This document shows, one piece after another, positions 1 through 9,415 of a stretch of 64,000 nucleotides of DNA. A program made the position numbers and the translations under genes. Source of the DNA: Undaria pinnatifida (taxonomy: Eukaryota; Sar; Phaeophyceae; Laminariales; Alariaceae); assembly GCA_012845835.1 (NCBI GenBank), contig JABAKD010000028.1, positions 9,951,689 through 10,015,688 of the forward strand, written 5' to 3'. Below the pieces are notes generated by a model. It made no database searches, was not told the DNA's origin, and saw nothing but the letters and a program-made list of their open reading frames with translations. The stretch's first letter is position 1. The number at the start of each line of letters is the position of its first letter.

Positions 1-392
1 TTAGAGGTGTGGGAGTGGGGTTTGAGGAGCCGCATCTTCGACTCATGGTCTAGTTCGTAGAACCGGAGTTTCCCCGAATCTCCCATATTTCTGCATATCA
101 TATGCGACTCATCAGGGTGGGCTAGTGTTAAGATACGGCCTCGAACGGCCTGTAGGTATCCGAATTTGAGATCGTTTGGATGGGTTTCGTATGATAAGGT
201 TGGTGGTTTATATTCGGGGAAGTTAGGAATTAGATCGGGGGCACGCGCCTCCGATCTCAGAAGCTATCCCGGGCTCTGGTGGAAACGAATAAAGCTACAT
301 CTCTACGAAGGAACGAAAAGTGAGTACTCTCCGAGGACCTGCTCAATTGGCAGACCTGCAGGGGGCACTCTGTGTCCCCCACCTTTAATCTA
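1..392 (+). repeat. LTR fragment (3' part), Ty3/gypsy family
   Basis: The sequence matches, in opposite orientation, about 39,335 down to 38,950, which lies beyond the 3' end of gypsy element 4. Both copies share the block around GTGTGGGAGTGGG, the CTCATCAGGGTGGGCTAGTG block and a terminal part with two short direct motifs around GCAGACCTGCAGGGGGCACT. An AATAAA at 288-293 has a counterpart (AATAATAAAA) in the 39 kb copy, consistent with an LTR polyadenylation signal in R. The upstream part lies outside the window. Confidence 0.7.
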
Positions 393-1020
393 ACATATTG
401 CTATTTTTATCATGTACTATTTATTTTTTTCGTGAAAAAAAATGTTTATATATTTTTTATGTTTTAAATAATAACATTAGTCTATCTAGTCTTTTATTTT
501 TTCATTATAAAAATAACACTCCATCCAGCTGTGAGATCGAAGATTTCGTCAAAAGTCACCTTTGAAAGCTGTGTATGATACTCCGATCGCGCGGTATATG
601 AAGCTTCCCTTGGTCGGAGGTGTGTTCGTTTTTATCTTGAAGACTTAGCGGGCTCGCGTCGCCACAGAAATGAGGGTGATAGTGTGGGCTGCAAGAGGTG
701 TCAGAAGCACTGCTTGCTGCGGCACCACCGCTGGTCCCCAGCAATTTCCGGAAGCTTCTCTGATATTTCTCGTTGTTACAAAGCATAGGAGGACCAAGAA
801 AGTAAGGCATATATTGGGTGTGTGTATGATACACGTTTGAAAACACCAAGCAGGATGCCGCTGATGATGGAGGTAAATGTTGAAAAGGGTACCTACCGGT
901 GTTATCTAGCAGGGTTATACCACGTACGGGCGTGCGGCGGTGCTAGAGTTTATTGCACCGGCCCGCCACCACGTTCAATTTATTAGAAAAGAAACAACGC
1001 ATTAAACGAGGTAAACCCGT
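393..1020. other. no gene; AT-rich stretch and an R1 fragment
   Basis: Positions 393-500 are very AT-rich and 503-598 is a fragment of repeat family R1. In the remainder no reading frame, splice-bounded exon or RNA gene is convincing. Confidence 0.6.
503..598 (+). repeat. R1 repeat head, fragment
   Basis: It carries the R1 head signature: ATTATAAAAAT, then CTGTGAGATCGAAGATTTCG, then a GATACTCCGATCGCGCG block. The copy stops where the family normally continues into TCCTCATTAAGGATATAGG. Confidence 0.7.
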
Positions 1021-1029
1021 AAGACTACG

Positions 1030-1243
1030 TATTGTTATGGTATTCCCCTGAGAGCTGGGAGCCTAACAAGGCGTAAGGTATGAGGTATGGGATACGGCTG
1101 GATATAACAGCGTTTCACATGCCTTTGAAGGCATGTGCGTATAGGAAAAAGGGAATGATGTTTTTGCCTCGCTGAATTGAACGATATTCAGTTCGTCAGC
1201 GAGTGGCGTGAGTGTGTGGAACTAATACAAGAGACTATCTAGT
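1030..1243 (+). repeat. LTR fragment, left half of an interrupted LTR
   Basis: It aligns with 5,523-5,715 of the LTR at 5.1 kb, including GGGAGCCTAACAAGGCGTAAG, the perfect hairpin CATGCCTTTGAAGGCATG and the CCTCGC-GAATTGAACG block. The LTR sequence stops at TATCTAG and resumes at 2,109, so it is split by an insert of about 865 bp. Confidence 0.75.
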
Positions 1244-1269
1244 TGTTGTTGTTGCTGTCGTTGTTGTCG

Positions 1270-1355
<86 letters not shown>

Positions 1356-1367
1356 ATTGTTGTTGTT
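1243..1367 (+). repeat. (TTG)n microsatellite
   Basis: About 40 near-perfect TTG units with a few interruptions (CTG, TCG, TAT). It sits exactly at the left edge of the insert that splits the LTR. Poly-valine and poly-threonine frames across it are artefacts of the repeat. Confidence 0.97.
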
Positions 1368-2108
1368 CTCACATTGACTCGCATCATTAAGCGCGTGGTC
1401 ATAGGACAGGCTCCAGTCGCTCTGGAGCAGAGGAATACCCCCAGGGAAAAAGCATATATACCAAACAAGGTGGCACCCGCATATATCACAGCTGACGCAA
1501 TTGATACTTCCGCCAAAAACATATAAAAAGTGAAATCGGGAGTCAGCCTACGATGTGCCAGGTCCATACTGTTGCATACGTCTCACTATTCGTGGCTGGA
1601 AAAACCGACTATACCGCTTGCCACCCAAGAAAGACTTCCACCTATTTATTACGCGTAGTACCTATCATTACCCATTCGCACGTCAGACGCAAGTCAATTG
1701 GAAAAAGAAACAAAGAAAAGATAAGGAGAGAAAGAAAAGAAAATAAGGCGAAAAAGGAAAGGAAAGAAAAGACATGAAAAAGCAAGAAAAGACTAGATAG
1801 ACAAGGAGAGGAAGAAAGGAAAGGAAAAGGAAACAAAACGCCATACTAGCAGATCCTAGGAACTGACTAAAGACGGCATTGGGCTCATAGAGGGTATCAA
1901 GAGCATCAATGGCACTGGGGAGAGGACGCACAAAGGCGAAGAAGTCAGGGCGGCCTTACGCTAACTTGTGACGGCCATTGGAAGGCCCACAAATATCAGG
2001 ACGATGATGGCCAGACCCAGACTTCAGTCTCTTGGGCAGGATGTTCCCCCAACCCCCCTCTCCCCCTCCCCCCCTCCCCCCTCCCCCCGGCCGCTTAGAG
2101 ATTCCGAC
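1368..2108. other. unassigned insert inside an LTR
   Basis: This is foreign to the surrounding LTR, since flanking LTR sequence is continuous when it is removed. It holds a purine-rich GAAAG/GGAAA tract (about 1,700-1,850) and a C-rich tract (about 2,046-2,092). No terminal repeats or coding motifs were recognised. Confidence 0.6.
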
Positions 2109-2215
2109 GGCGGAACAAGTGAGTGACCAACGTGAAACCTGCCTAGTAGAGAAACCTGCAAAAGAGTGGCCTGTATCTGTAACAGCCCCTTAATCTTATT
2201 ATACATACCGGGCGG
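2109..2215 (+). repeat. LTR fragment, right half of the interrupted LTR
   Basis: It carries the LTR tail: ACAAGTGAGTGACCAACGTG, then CCTGC-TAGTAGAGA-ACCTGCAAA, then GGCCTGT-TCTGTAACAGC and ATTATACAT. The same tail is at 5,717-5,815 and, reversed, at 54,485-54,575. It runs head-on into the minus-strand LTR start of element 1. Confidence 0.75.
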
Positions 2216-3435
2216 AGAATTACCAGGAAAATACCCCCAGGAAAACTGAATAAAAAAAAAACGGAACAAAAACGAATGTCCCCCGAAGAAGCAGAATTCA
2301 AAACCAGGAAAACCGGATCAAAACACTCGAGGCCAGTGGTGGCCTGAACGCCAACAAGATTCATATTTACGCTAATTTGAATTCCGCGTGCAACTGATCT
2401 CCCCCGACGGAGTTGAAGGCACCAGGAACCTTGAACACCTCCTCTCGAAGCCGTGTAGTGAGACGGAGAGAGCGGAAGCTTGATCAGTTCCGGGTCATCT
2501 AGAAAGCGTGCCAAACATTCCCCGTCGATGGATGTGCGAGCACTGATTTCCCGAATTACCACAAACCGTCACCGGCTTTGTACCAAAAATGGGCCCCATT
2601 GGGGAGCACCGTGGTGCTGTAGTGCTGTAGTGGCGTAACCAGTCAGCGCACGGCACGAAGCTGTAGCCAGGAGCCAAGAAACGGTCGCCATTAGCACGGG
2701 AAAGCTCCCGTTGTGCAGCTCCAATGCGCATCTGACGATACAGACGGTTGGTTTGGCGGTGTTGGTTCAGAGTGCCAGCCCAGTAGAGCAAGATCTGCTG
2801 GCGTAAGAGCTAGAGGTCCATCTCCCGTTTCCACGGCGGACGGGAAAGCCCAGTCCAATGCGTCTCGTACATCACATCACCGCGAGGACCCCACCCCTGC
2901 CACGGAGCGATTGATGGGCGTTGATGGCCATGTTGGTCAGCCTTTCCACCTCAAGACGCTGGAGGGGCGCCGACACTTCGCCTTGGGTCACGTGATATGG
3001 GGGGGATTTTTTCGTAAAAGTGTTGAACACGTACTGCGTCAACCCATCCGGAAGGTACTTGGGCATGTCGCCGCCGTCGTGGGGGTTGGTGCAGGGCTTG
3101 CAGCGCTCGACGGAGACGAGGCGGTGCGCATCCGCGCCCGGCATGTTGGTGGGGAGGTCCAAATAGAGGAGCTTATCCCCGAGAGGGGAACCATAGGGTG
3201 TGCCGCTAAAGGGGCAGGGACCGACGGCAAGGATCTTGCAGGGGCCTGCCCAATTTAGCGCGAAATTCGTCTTGGGCACCTTTACATCCTTTCCGGCTTT
3301 CGCGCCTTGACAAAGAGTGGAGGCCGTATTATACAGCCAAACCCAAATAATCACAACGAAGTTGGGAACCTGGCGCAAAGCGTCCGAGGGGGCTGAGTTT
3401 CGCCGTTCCACACGGGAAACTGTTAAGGCACACAT
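2216..3435 (-). pseudogene. integrase C-terminus, chromodomain and extension (element 1)
   Basis: From 3,435 down the frame gives the integrase C-terminal region (LNWAGPCKILAVGPCPFSGT, then LYLDLPTNMPGADAH and SVERCKPCTNPHDGGDMPKY). A chromodomain-like stretch follows, starting RLEVERLTN and continuing after a frame change as YETHWTGLS and YWAGTL. Downstream the pol-tail signature LYRQMRIGAAQRELSR lies at about 2,750-2,695, and a further module containing ARFLDDPELIKLPL at about 2,500. At least two frame changes are needed to follow the homology to the paralogues at 33 and 41 kb, so this is not an expressed protein. Confidence 0.8.
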
Positions 3436-3513
3436 CTCGTGGACAATATCGTTGGCGTGCTGCTGGCGTTCTGACGCCAGGTCGCAGTATGCGAGGTGGT
3501 CGCGGGCCAGGCT

Positions 3514-4027
3514 CTAATGGCCGGCGATCCCAGAGCGGTCGAAACTAGTGAGAGGTGGGCGCTGGACCCTGCCCATGTGAACCTCGTTGGGGGCCAGGCC
3601 AATGGCGGCACTGACCGAATTGTTGTAGGCGAACTCCAAGTGCGGCAACTGCACATCCCAATCGTCTTGGCGTTCGTTGACGACCATAGCCAGCATATTT
3701 ACCATTGTGTGGTTGTCGCGCTCCACACCACCGTTGCCGCTTGGATGGTAGGAGCTGATGGCGATTTTTCGAACACCAAGAAGCTCATATATATACGATG
3801 TGAGAAAGCTTGGAGCAAACTTGAAGGCCGTTGTCCAAGAGGTTGCTACGTGGACACCCCCAAAGGGGATTGTACCGGTTGATAAGGATGTTGGCCGTGC
3901 CTTCAGCAGTAAATTCAGCGGCGGTGACGGCGAACATGCCCACACGACGGCTAAAGCGGTCGGTGAAAAGCAAAATATAAATGTTATAACCCCGAGGCGT
4001 GACCGGCAGTGGCCCAAAATAGCCCAC
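3514..4027 (-). pseudogene. integrase catalytic core (element 1), frameshifted
   Basis: The first part (4,027-3,785) reads MGYFGPLPVTPRG, ILLFTDRFSRRVGMF and LLDNGLQVCS. A frame change brings in GVRKIAISSYHPSGNGGVER, HLEFAYNNSVSAAIGLAPNE and HMGRV. This is the DDE integrase fold of Ty3/gypsy elements, which joins cDNA to the genome. The second Asp (DNGL) and the Glu (GGVER) are kept. The first catalytic Asp, present as VDYFGPLP in element 4, is a Gly here. That substitution plus the frameshift make it non-functional. Confidence 0.88.
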
Positions 4028-4029
4028 GC

Positions 4030-5087
4030 TTAATGCCAGGCCCTGAAGGGAGGGGAATCGAAATGACGGGCCATCGAACCGCCAGTCGCGGTGCCTTCAG
4101 CGCTTGGCACTTCAAGCAATGGCACAACCACCAGCGGGTGCATATGCTCATTCCTATCTACCAATAGAAGCGCTCGAGCATGAGAAGTGTGCGTGCCGTG
4201 CCTAGATGGCAGGAAGCAGTCGCATGGCAGGCTTGCATGATCCAAGGGCTCATGAGTAGCGGCACGTAAATACGGATTGGTTCGTGACCCAAAAGGCAGC
4301 CGCGCGCCCCGCAGGCTGTAAGGAGTAGTGGGCCGGGGTCGGATTACGGACGAGGAGGACAATGTCCTCGTTGGTAGTGTAGAGGCGGCCTTTGCCAGCG
4401 AGCTCCTGTATCTCCGAGAAGAGGGGGCGCTGGTGTGAGGGGAAACGCGCTAAGATTTTCGGTAGGCAAGGCTAGTGGCCGGCCGAGAAGAATATATTGT
4501 ACGGTGGCGTAGCAAGTAGGCTCTGCAAGTTGCTCTCTCCTCCAGTCGGCGTGCGAATAACGCGCAGCGGAATCAACAAAATGTAGTTCGGCAGCAGCGC
4601 CGAGGGCGTCCAAATCGGCCGTAGGGGCGGAGGGGGACTCTGAAAGGGTTGAGAGCCCTAAAAGCGGGAGACTCAAAGGCTCCGCTCGGTCGCGGCCAGA
4701 CGGAATGGGTGTCGTCGAGACAGGCGTCAGGGCTTGAGATGCGCGCGGGGCGGCAGACAAAGGCAGCCGAGGGCGCGAAACGCGCAGCGGAGGGTCGACC
4801 CGACAGGAAGACGTCCACGGAACCCTGCCGGGCCCGAAAGCATAGTCAACGGCAGGCTGCGCGGCGCCGGCCGCAGCCGCTGTTCTTCGGCGCGTCTGAG
4901 TGAAGATGCGGCCCGTAGGCGGCGTTGCCACAGAAGCCTCCGATGGGGCGTAGGGGCCCGCGGGGTAAGCCTGGCGAAGTAGCCCCGGAGGGCACCGCGA
5001 AAACCGGAGTGAGAGTGGCGTCGGCGGCAGGCCAAAATAGCGCGAGGCCGAGACGGTTATCACCGGTACCGACGAAAGCAGAAACAC
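4030..5087 (-). pseudogene. RNase H-integrase linker and zinc-binding region (element 1)
   Basis: Positions 5,087-4,344 encode a Pro/Ser/Ala/Arg-rich linker of about 247 residues, ending in a conserved block (FVDSAARYSHADWRREQLAE, then LLGRPLALPTE) that is shared with elements 2-4. Positions 4,362-4,030 continue into the region where Ty3 integrases carry the HHCC zinc-binding module (HASLPCDCFLPSRHGTH, then HMHPLV), but the two Cys are not visible in frame. The linker is much longer than is usual between RNase H and integrase. Confidence 0.7.
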
Positions 5088-5096
5088 GAGCGAGTT

Positions 5097-5815
5097 GGGT
5101 TTCGTCCGTAGCGTGCTCTACTATGTTTTTGCGACCGCTTGGGGTTTTTCTCGCAGGGGTTTTGATTCTTCCGCCTTCGACCCCAGCGCTTTCGCATTTT
5201 GTTATTGTTTCTATGTTTCGGCATATTTCCCGTTTCCCCTTTTCTCTGCTTCAGTTCCCGTCGCCAAGCTGCGGAAGTGATGGCTCTATCGCGCCTGTTG
5301 ATCCCGCCATTCGCTGGAGTATTATGTACCCTTTTTTCCGTCTTCGGTTCTTTGTTGAGGTTTTCTGTTGTAGCATTTCCCCTGAGGCTTCGTAGCCTCG
5401 CAGGGTAAAGGTGTGGGAGTAGGTTGTGAAGAGCCGCATCTTCCAGTCATGGTCTAGACCGTGGAACGTGCTTCCCCGAATCTTCCATATTCCTGCATAT
5501 ACGGCTCATCAGTGTGAGCTAGTGTTATGGCATTCCCCTGGGAGCCTAACAAGGCGTAAGATATGGGATACGGCAGGACATAAAAGGGTTTCACATGCCT
5601 TTGAAGGCATGTACGTGCGTATAGGAAAAAGAGGAAGATGGTTTTGCCTCGCGGAATTGAACGCTGTTCAGTTCGTCCGTGGCGTGTGTGGAATTGGTAA
5701 AAGAGCTTATCTAGTACAAGTGAGTGACCAACGCGGAACCTGCCGAGTAGAGAAACCTAAACCTGCAAAGGGTGGCCTGTGTCTGTGACAGCTCCTTGAT
5801 CTTAATATACACTAC
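5097..5815 (+). repeat. LTR, Ty3/gypsy family
   Basis: A nearly full-length LTR on the + strand, opposite to the flanking element 1. It shares landmarks with the LTRs at 34.0, 35.6 and (reversed) 53.4 kb: CTGCGGAAGTGATGGCTC, TGATCCCGCCATTCGCTGG, GCATCTTCCAGTCATG, CTCATCAGTGTGAGCTAGTG, the perfect hairpin CATGCCTTTGAAGGCATG (5,597-5,614) and the terminal ACAAGTGAGTGACCAACGC. A TATA-like ACATAAAAGGG sits just before the hairpin. It truncates element 1, so it or its parent element inserted later. Confidence 0.82.
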
Positions 5816-5863
5816 ATACTGGTCAGTACACCAATAACATCCAGTGTACAGCACTGGATCGTA

Positions 5864-6345
5864 GGATATTATAAAAACAAAAATACGCTCCCGCTGTGAG
5901 ATCGAAGATTTCGTCGAAACTCGTCTTTGCAAGCTGTTTGTAATACTCCCATTGCGCGTATTACTGGGTGTGTGTCCTCATTAAGGACATAAGTCGGCGA
6001 CTTCCCTTGGAACTACAATGTAGCTTGTACCAGGGTTAACAGGATGATGTTAATCAGTATGTGCGCGGAAACTATGAAACCCTTTTCTGAGGGGGACAAA
6101 ATCTGACAGCTGTGGAAGAAAAGGCATCAGTTTATCAAGTATATCCTGTAAGTCGTACAACCGGTCAGGGGAGGGCGGAGATTTTTAAGGCGTGGGGACC
6201 GGGGGCGGGTGGGCGGCGGGGTAGTAAAGGGGGGGGGCAGCTCAATCTGTGCAGCAGCTGTAAGCCCTTGAAGAGGACAAATCTGACGGTTGTGGGAGGA
6301 ACGCATCAGTTTATCATGTATATCCTGTAAATTGTACAACCGGTG
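5864..6345 (+). repeat. R1 repeat, head and first G-rich unit
   Basis: It carries the R1 head (CTGTGAGATCGAAGATTTCG, CTTTGCAAGCTG, CCTCATTAAGGACATAAG, GTCGGCGACTTCCCTTG) and then two copies of a unit containing GGACAAA-TCTGACRGYTGTGG, GTTTATCA-GTATATCCTGTAA and ACCGGT-AGGGGAGGG. It has no coding content. Confidence 0.85.
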
Positions 6346-6760
6346 AGGAGAGGGGGGGGGATTTCGAAAGGGGGGGGGGGGGGGGGGGGGCAGGGGGAAG
6401 GGGGATTTTTAACCGATTTATATTGCATAAATGTACACCCGGTAGGATCTTACTATACGCACGGTGCTAGGTCTAGGCGATAGTGTGGGTGATAAGGAAG
6501 GAGGGGGCGTCGGGGAGAGGGGGGGGGGGTTGTTGGAGATGGCTAGAAAGGTGAGGTGAGATCACCTGTTTGGTAGTGTTTATTACTCTACTAGCAGATT
6601 TGATTTTCGGTGGGGCGGTGGGGGAGAGGGGGGGGGGTTGCGTGTGCGTGTGTGTCATAGGGGGGCGAGCGTGGCGATGGTGGCGGGGAACGGACGTGGA
6701 TGATAGCAAATATTCTACCCGCGTGTTACATCCAGATGCCCAACATTTCAAAGATAAAAC
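6346..6760 (+). repeat. R1 G-tract tail
   Basis: Long uninterrupted G runs, one of about 22 G near 6,369-6,390, alternate with short conserved spacers: ACGGTGCTAGGTCTAGGCGA and the TGTTTATTACTC...GATTTTGATTTTCGGTGGGGCG block. The same spacers recur at 12.9, 13.2, 38.4 and 52.0 kb. Confidence 0.85.
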
Positions 6761-6967
6761 ATGAAGTGGAGAAGGGGGAAGTTGTTTTTTATTACGTGAT
6801 GTTGGTTTTCAGTTGGTGACGTGGATGATAGCTAACATTCTACCTGCGCGTTACATGCAGATGACCAATATTTCAAAGATAAAATTTGAAGTGGAGGAGG
6901 GGGGAAAGTTGTTGTTATACGTTATGTTGGCTTTTAGTTAGACTATAGTGTTGGCTTTTATGGGGGC
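6761..6967 (+). repeat. short direct repeat in the R1 tail
   Basis: Two copies of a unit with GTGGATGATAGC-AA-ATTCTACC, GCATGCAGATG-CCAA-ATTTCAAAGATAAAA and GAAGTGGAG-AGGGGG, at about 6,695-6,790 and 6,820-6,910. Confidence 0.6.
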
Positions 6968-7275
6968 GGGGGCTATATCACCGACTGAAATAAATTATCC
7001 CCCCTTGAAATTTATGATCCCTCCCTGAATATATCGCGCTTTATCATCCTTGGAACAGTACATCGGGGGGCGGGGGGTATACCACCCCCTGAAATATATT
7101 ATATCCCTCCCTGACATATCGGGCGCTTATAACCGTTGATAGTGTGCCAGGGGTGGATGAGGGGGCTATATCTCCCCTGATAGATTTTTTGTTTTGATTT
7201 ATCACCCCCCCCCCCGCCGATTATGGGATCCCCTCCGCAATACTTAGAACCCCACTTCAACATATCACCCCGCTC
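6968..7275 (+). repeat. minisatellite, CCCCCTGAAATATAT orientation
   Basis: Degenerate units around ACCCCCTGAAATATATTAT and CCCTCCCTGAATATATCG. The motif is the reverse complement of the array at 7,320-7,500, so the two arrays form a large inverted arrangement. Confidence 0.65.
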
Positions 7276-7319
7276 GTTGATAGGATACAAGGGGGCTATA
7301 TTTCACCGTTGTTTGTAGG

Positions 7320-7500
7320 TAATCATCCGGCTGATGGGGAGGGGGGGTCGATATATTTCAGGGGGGGATGATATAATTCAGAGGGGGATGATATATTTCA
7401 GGAGGGGGTGATGTGTTTATGGAGGGGGTGATATATTTCTGAGGGCAGGTGATATATTTCGGGGGGGGGTGATATATTTCAGGGGAGGGTGATATATTGA
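7320..7500 (+). repeat. minisatellite, GGGGGTGATATATTTCAG units
   Basis: About seven tandem units of roughly 20-28 bp, each a G run followed by TGATATATTTCAG with minor variants. Confidence 0.9.
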
Positions 7501-7657
7501 AGCGGGATTCGGAAAATGCCGAAGGGATCCCACAAATCGGGGGGGCCGATAAATCTCACCCCCCTACTACCTGTTTCTCCTCCATTTCCTTTCCTTCCCT
7601 TTCCTTTCCTTTCCGTTCCGTTCCGTGAAGCTCCAGACTGTTCCGACAATCTTACGT

Positions 7658-7821
7658 GTGTGACCACTTGCAAAAGGTTAACCATTACTCGTAGCTTACC
7701 CAAACAAAAAGCCTTATAACACATTTCCCCCCCTGACACGGCGGAATAGCAGGTCGGCCGAGTATACGGGCGGACCTGTCAATGTCCAACCGGTTACATT
7801 TCCTGGGGGGATACCGGGGAG
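7658..7821 (-). repeat. SINE-like repeat, body fragment
   Basis: It matches the body of the repeat at 15.3 and 37.4 kb: TGACCACTTGCAAAAGGTTA, GCCTTATAACAC, CCCCCTGACACGGCGG, ATACGGGCGGACCTGTCAAT and a CCGGTTACATTTCCTGGGG block. It lacks the B-box-like part. Confidence 0.75.
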
Positions 7822-8255
7822 TCAGAGTGTTTGCGTTGTTAAAGGAATTTAAATCTAAAATCCAAGCAAATAATCTCGCAGAGCGAACTTTGAAGGAAGA
7901 AATTGCCAAAAACGGCGTGAAAATGAGTGAACGATTTTGAGTGAACTTCCATCGATAACGACCAGATCATACGATTGGCCTGCCAACACCAGGCACGACG
8001 GCACAACAATCAGACGGGGGCACGAGGGCACAACCCACACGGCAGCGCACAGCAGACACTGATCGCTGTGCGTTGTGCTTGGCAGCGGTAGACACAACCC
8101 AACATTGATGCGGAGGCACCAAAGGGTAGCTGGGGAAGCATGACGCGGAAGCGCAACCTCAGGGGTAGGTGCTAGGCCTACGCTCCCGCGCCCTCTACTA
8201 TGTGACCTCGTTCTCTGCTGCTGCGTGATGTCGTATTCGGTGCTGATTTTATCTA
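7822..8255. other. no gene recognised
   Basis: Mixed-composition sequence. Frames are open on the minus strand but carry no recognisable motif. Confidence 0.5.
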
Positions 8256-8259
8256 CCAC

Positions 8260-8640
8260 GGTCGCTATCCCACAACGCTGTCGCCGAAGCCTCCACCGCC
8301 ACCGCCACCCACGCCGCACGGCCGCCGCCGCCGCTACTGCTGCTGCTGCTGCTGTGCGGCGGCTGTTGTGCTGCTGCGGTTGGTGTCTCCTGCGTTTGTT
8401 TCTAAAAAAAATAATATCAAACTGGCCAGGCTGTTCTGTTGTTGTGGTGATGATCGTGGTGATCGAGCCAGGCCGAGCTGCTGTGCCGCAACTTATTTGG
8501 CGGGGCCATCGCCACCGCCACCTCCGCCCCCGCCCCCGCCGCTGCTGCTGCTGCTGCGGCTGCTGCGGCTGCGGCTGCGGTGCTGCTACTGCGCCGCTGC
8601 TGCTGCTGTGTAGCTGCTGCTGTTTGTCTGATCTGATGGT
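8260..8640 (+). repeat. GC-rich trinucleotide-repeat region
   Basis: Interrupted (CTG)n, (GCC)n and (CCG)n runs. Translations give poly-Ala, poly-Cys or poly-Pro depending on frame, and I do not call a gene from them. Confidence 0.85.
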
Positions 8641-8923
8641 GTTGTGCTGGGCCTGCCCCTGTCTGTGAGTCTAGGTGCTACCGCACCATGTCTAGATTCA
8701 AATTTTGATGTTGCCTCCCTGCTCGGCGGGGCCCCGCCTGTGATGTGGAGGCCGTGTACGCCTTTTCTGCGATTCGTTCACCGCCAACACAACCAAACGC
8801 ATGCCCGAGTGAATCTGGCCTTTTTCTAGCATGATGGAACAATTTTTAATCGTTCACGCAAACAAACGCTCTCGAGTTAAAGTTGTTTTTCTCGGCACAT
8901 TAGACTATTATTGTTATTGTCTT
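8641..8923. other. no gene recognised
   Basis: Nothing supportable between the trinucleotide region and the SINE-like fragment. Confidence 0.5.
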
Positions 8924-9060
8924 GTGGATGGTGGGATTCGAACCCACGACCAAAAATCCCATGGTCTGTCGACGATGCCATTTGTTAAGGAACGTGGGGT
9001 ACTAGTCTAGTCCGCTTGACAACTTGCAAAAGGTTAACCGATAGCTTACCCAACTAAGCT
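8924..9060 (-). repeat. SINE-like repeat, tRNA-related part
   Basis: On the minus strand it ends in GGTCGTGGGTTCGAATCCCA, a good match to a tRNA T arm and Pol III B box. The A-box-like TGGTCAAACGG of the family lies about 64 nt further 5' in other copies and is altered here (TGTCAAGCGG). The 5' arm does not pair with the acceptor-like 3' end, so this is a tRNA-related repeat and not a functional tRNA gene. Confidence 0.65.
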
Positions 9061-9236
9061 TTTTATATGACAAATACCACATCTCATTTTATTCCCGAGA
9101 ACTCGATTTCACCCATACATGCGCGCTGTTCGAATCTGGGCCGGGCCAAGTTCAATAATAATACTGCCAAGTGCCTAGACTAGTAATAATAGCTACCGGT
9201 AGATCAACATATAAACGCGCACAGACTGCCTAACAT
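9061..9236. other. no gene recognised
   Basis: A short gap between repeats. Confidence 0.5.
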
Positions 9237-9415
9237 CACGCTGTTGACCCTGATAGCTACACTGTAGTTGATGGGGGAGTCGCCGACCTATATCCTTAGA
9301 CTAATGAGGACACACAACCCGTATTACGCGCGATCGGAGTATCTCACACAGCTTGCAAAGATGAGTTTCGACAAAATCTTCGATCTCACAGCTGGAGTGT
9401 ATTTTTATTTTTATG
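9237..9415 (-). repeat. R1 repeat head, reverse orientation
   Basis: Reverse complement of the R1 head: GGGGGAGTCGCCGACCTATA, AATGAGGACACACAACCCG, GATCGGAGTATC and CTCACAGCTGGAGTGTATTT. Confidence 0.88.

Larger units (their letters stand above)
2216..5096 (-). mobile_element. Ty3/gypsy element 1, 5'-truncated
   Basis: Minus-strand pol remnant. Reading from 5,087 downwards it holds the end of the RNase H-integrase linker, the integrase zinc-binding region, the integrase catalytic core, the integrase C-terminus with chromodomain, and the family-specific extension. Reverse transcriptase and RNase H are missing: the copy stops inside the linker where a plus-strand LTR begins at about 5,097. Its own 3' LTR is represented only by a short stretch near 2,212-2,240 that meets an oppositely oriented LTR tail. 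Frameshifts and substitutions make it inactive. Confidence 0.85.

Noticed and set aside
1212-1567. Frames with poly-Val or poly-Thr tracts
   Set aside because: They are translations of the (TTG)n microsatellite on either strand. There are no domains outside it.
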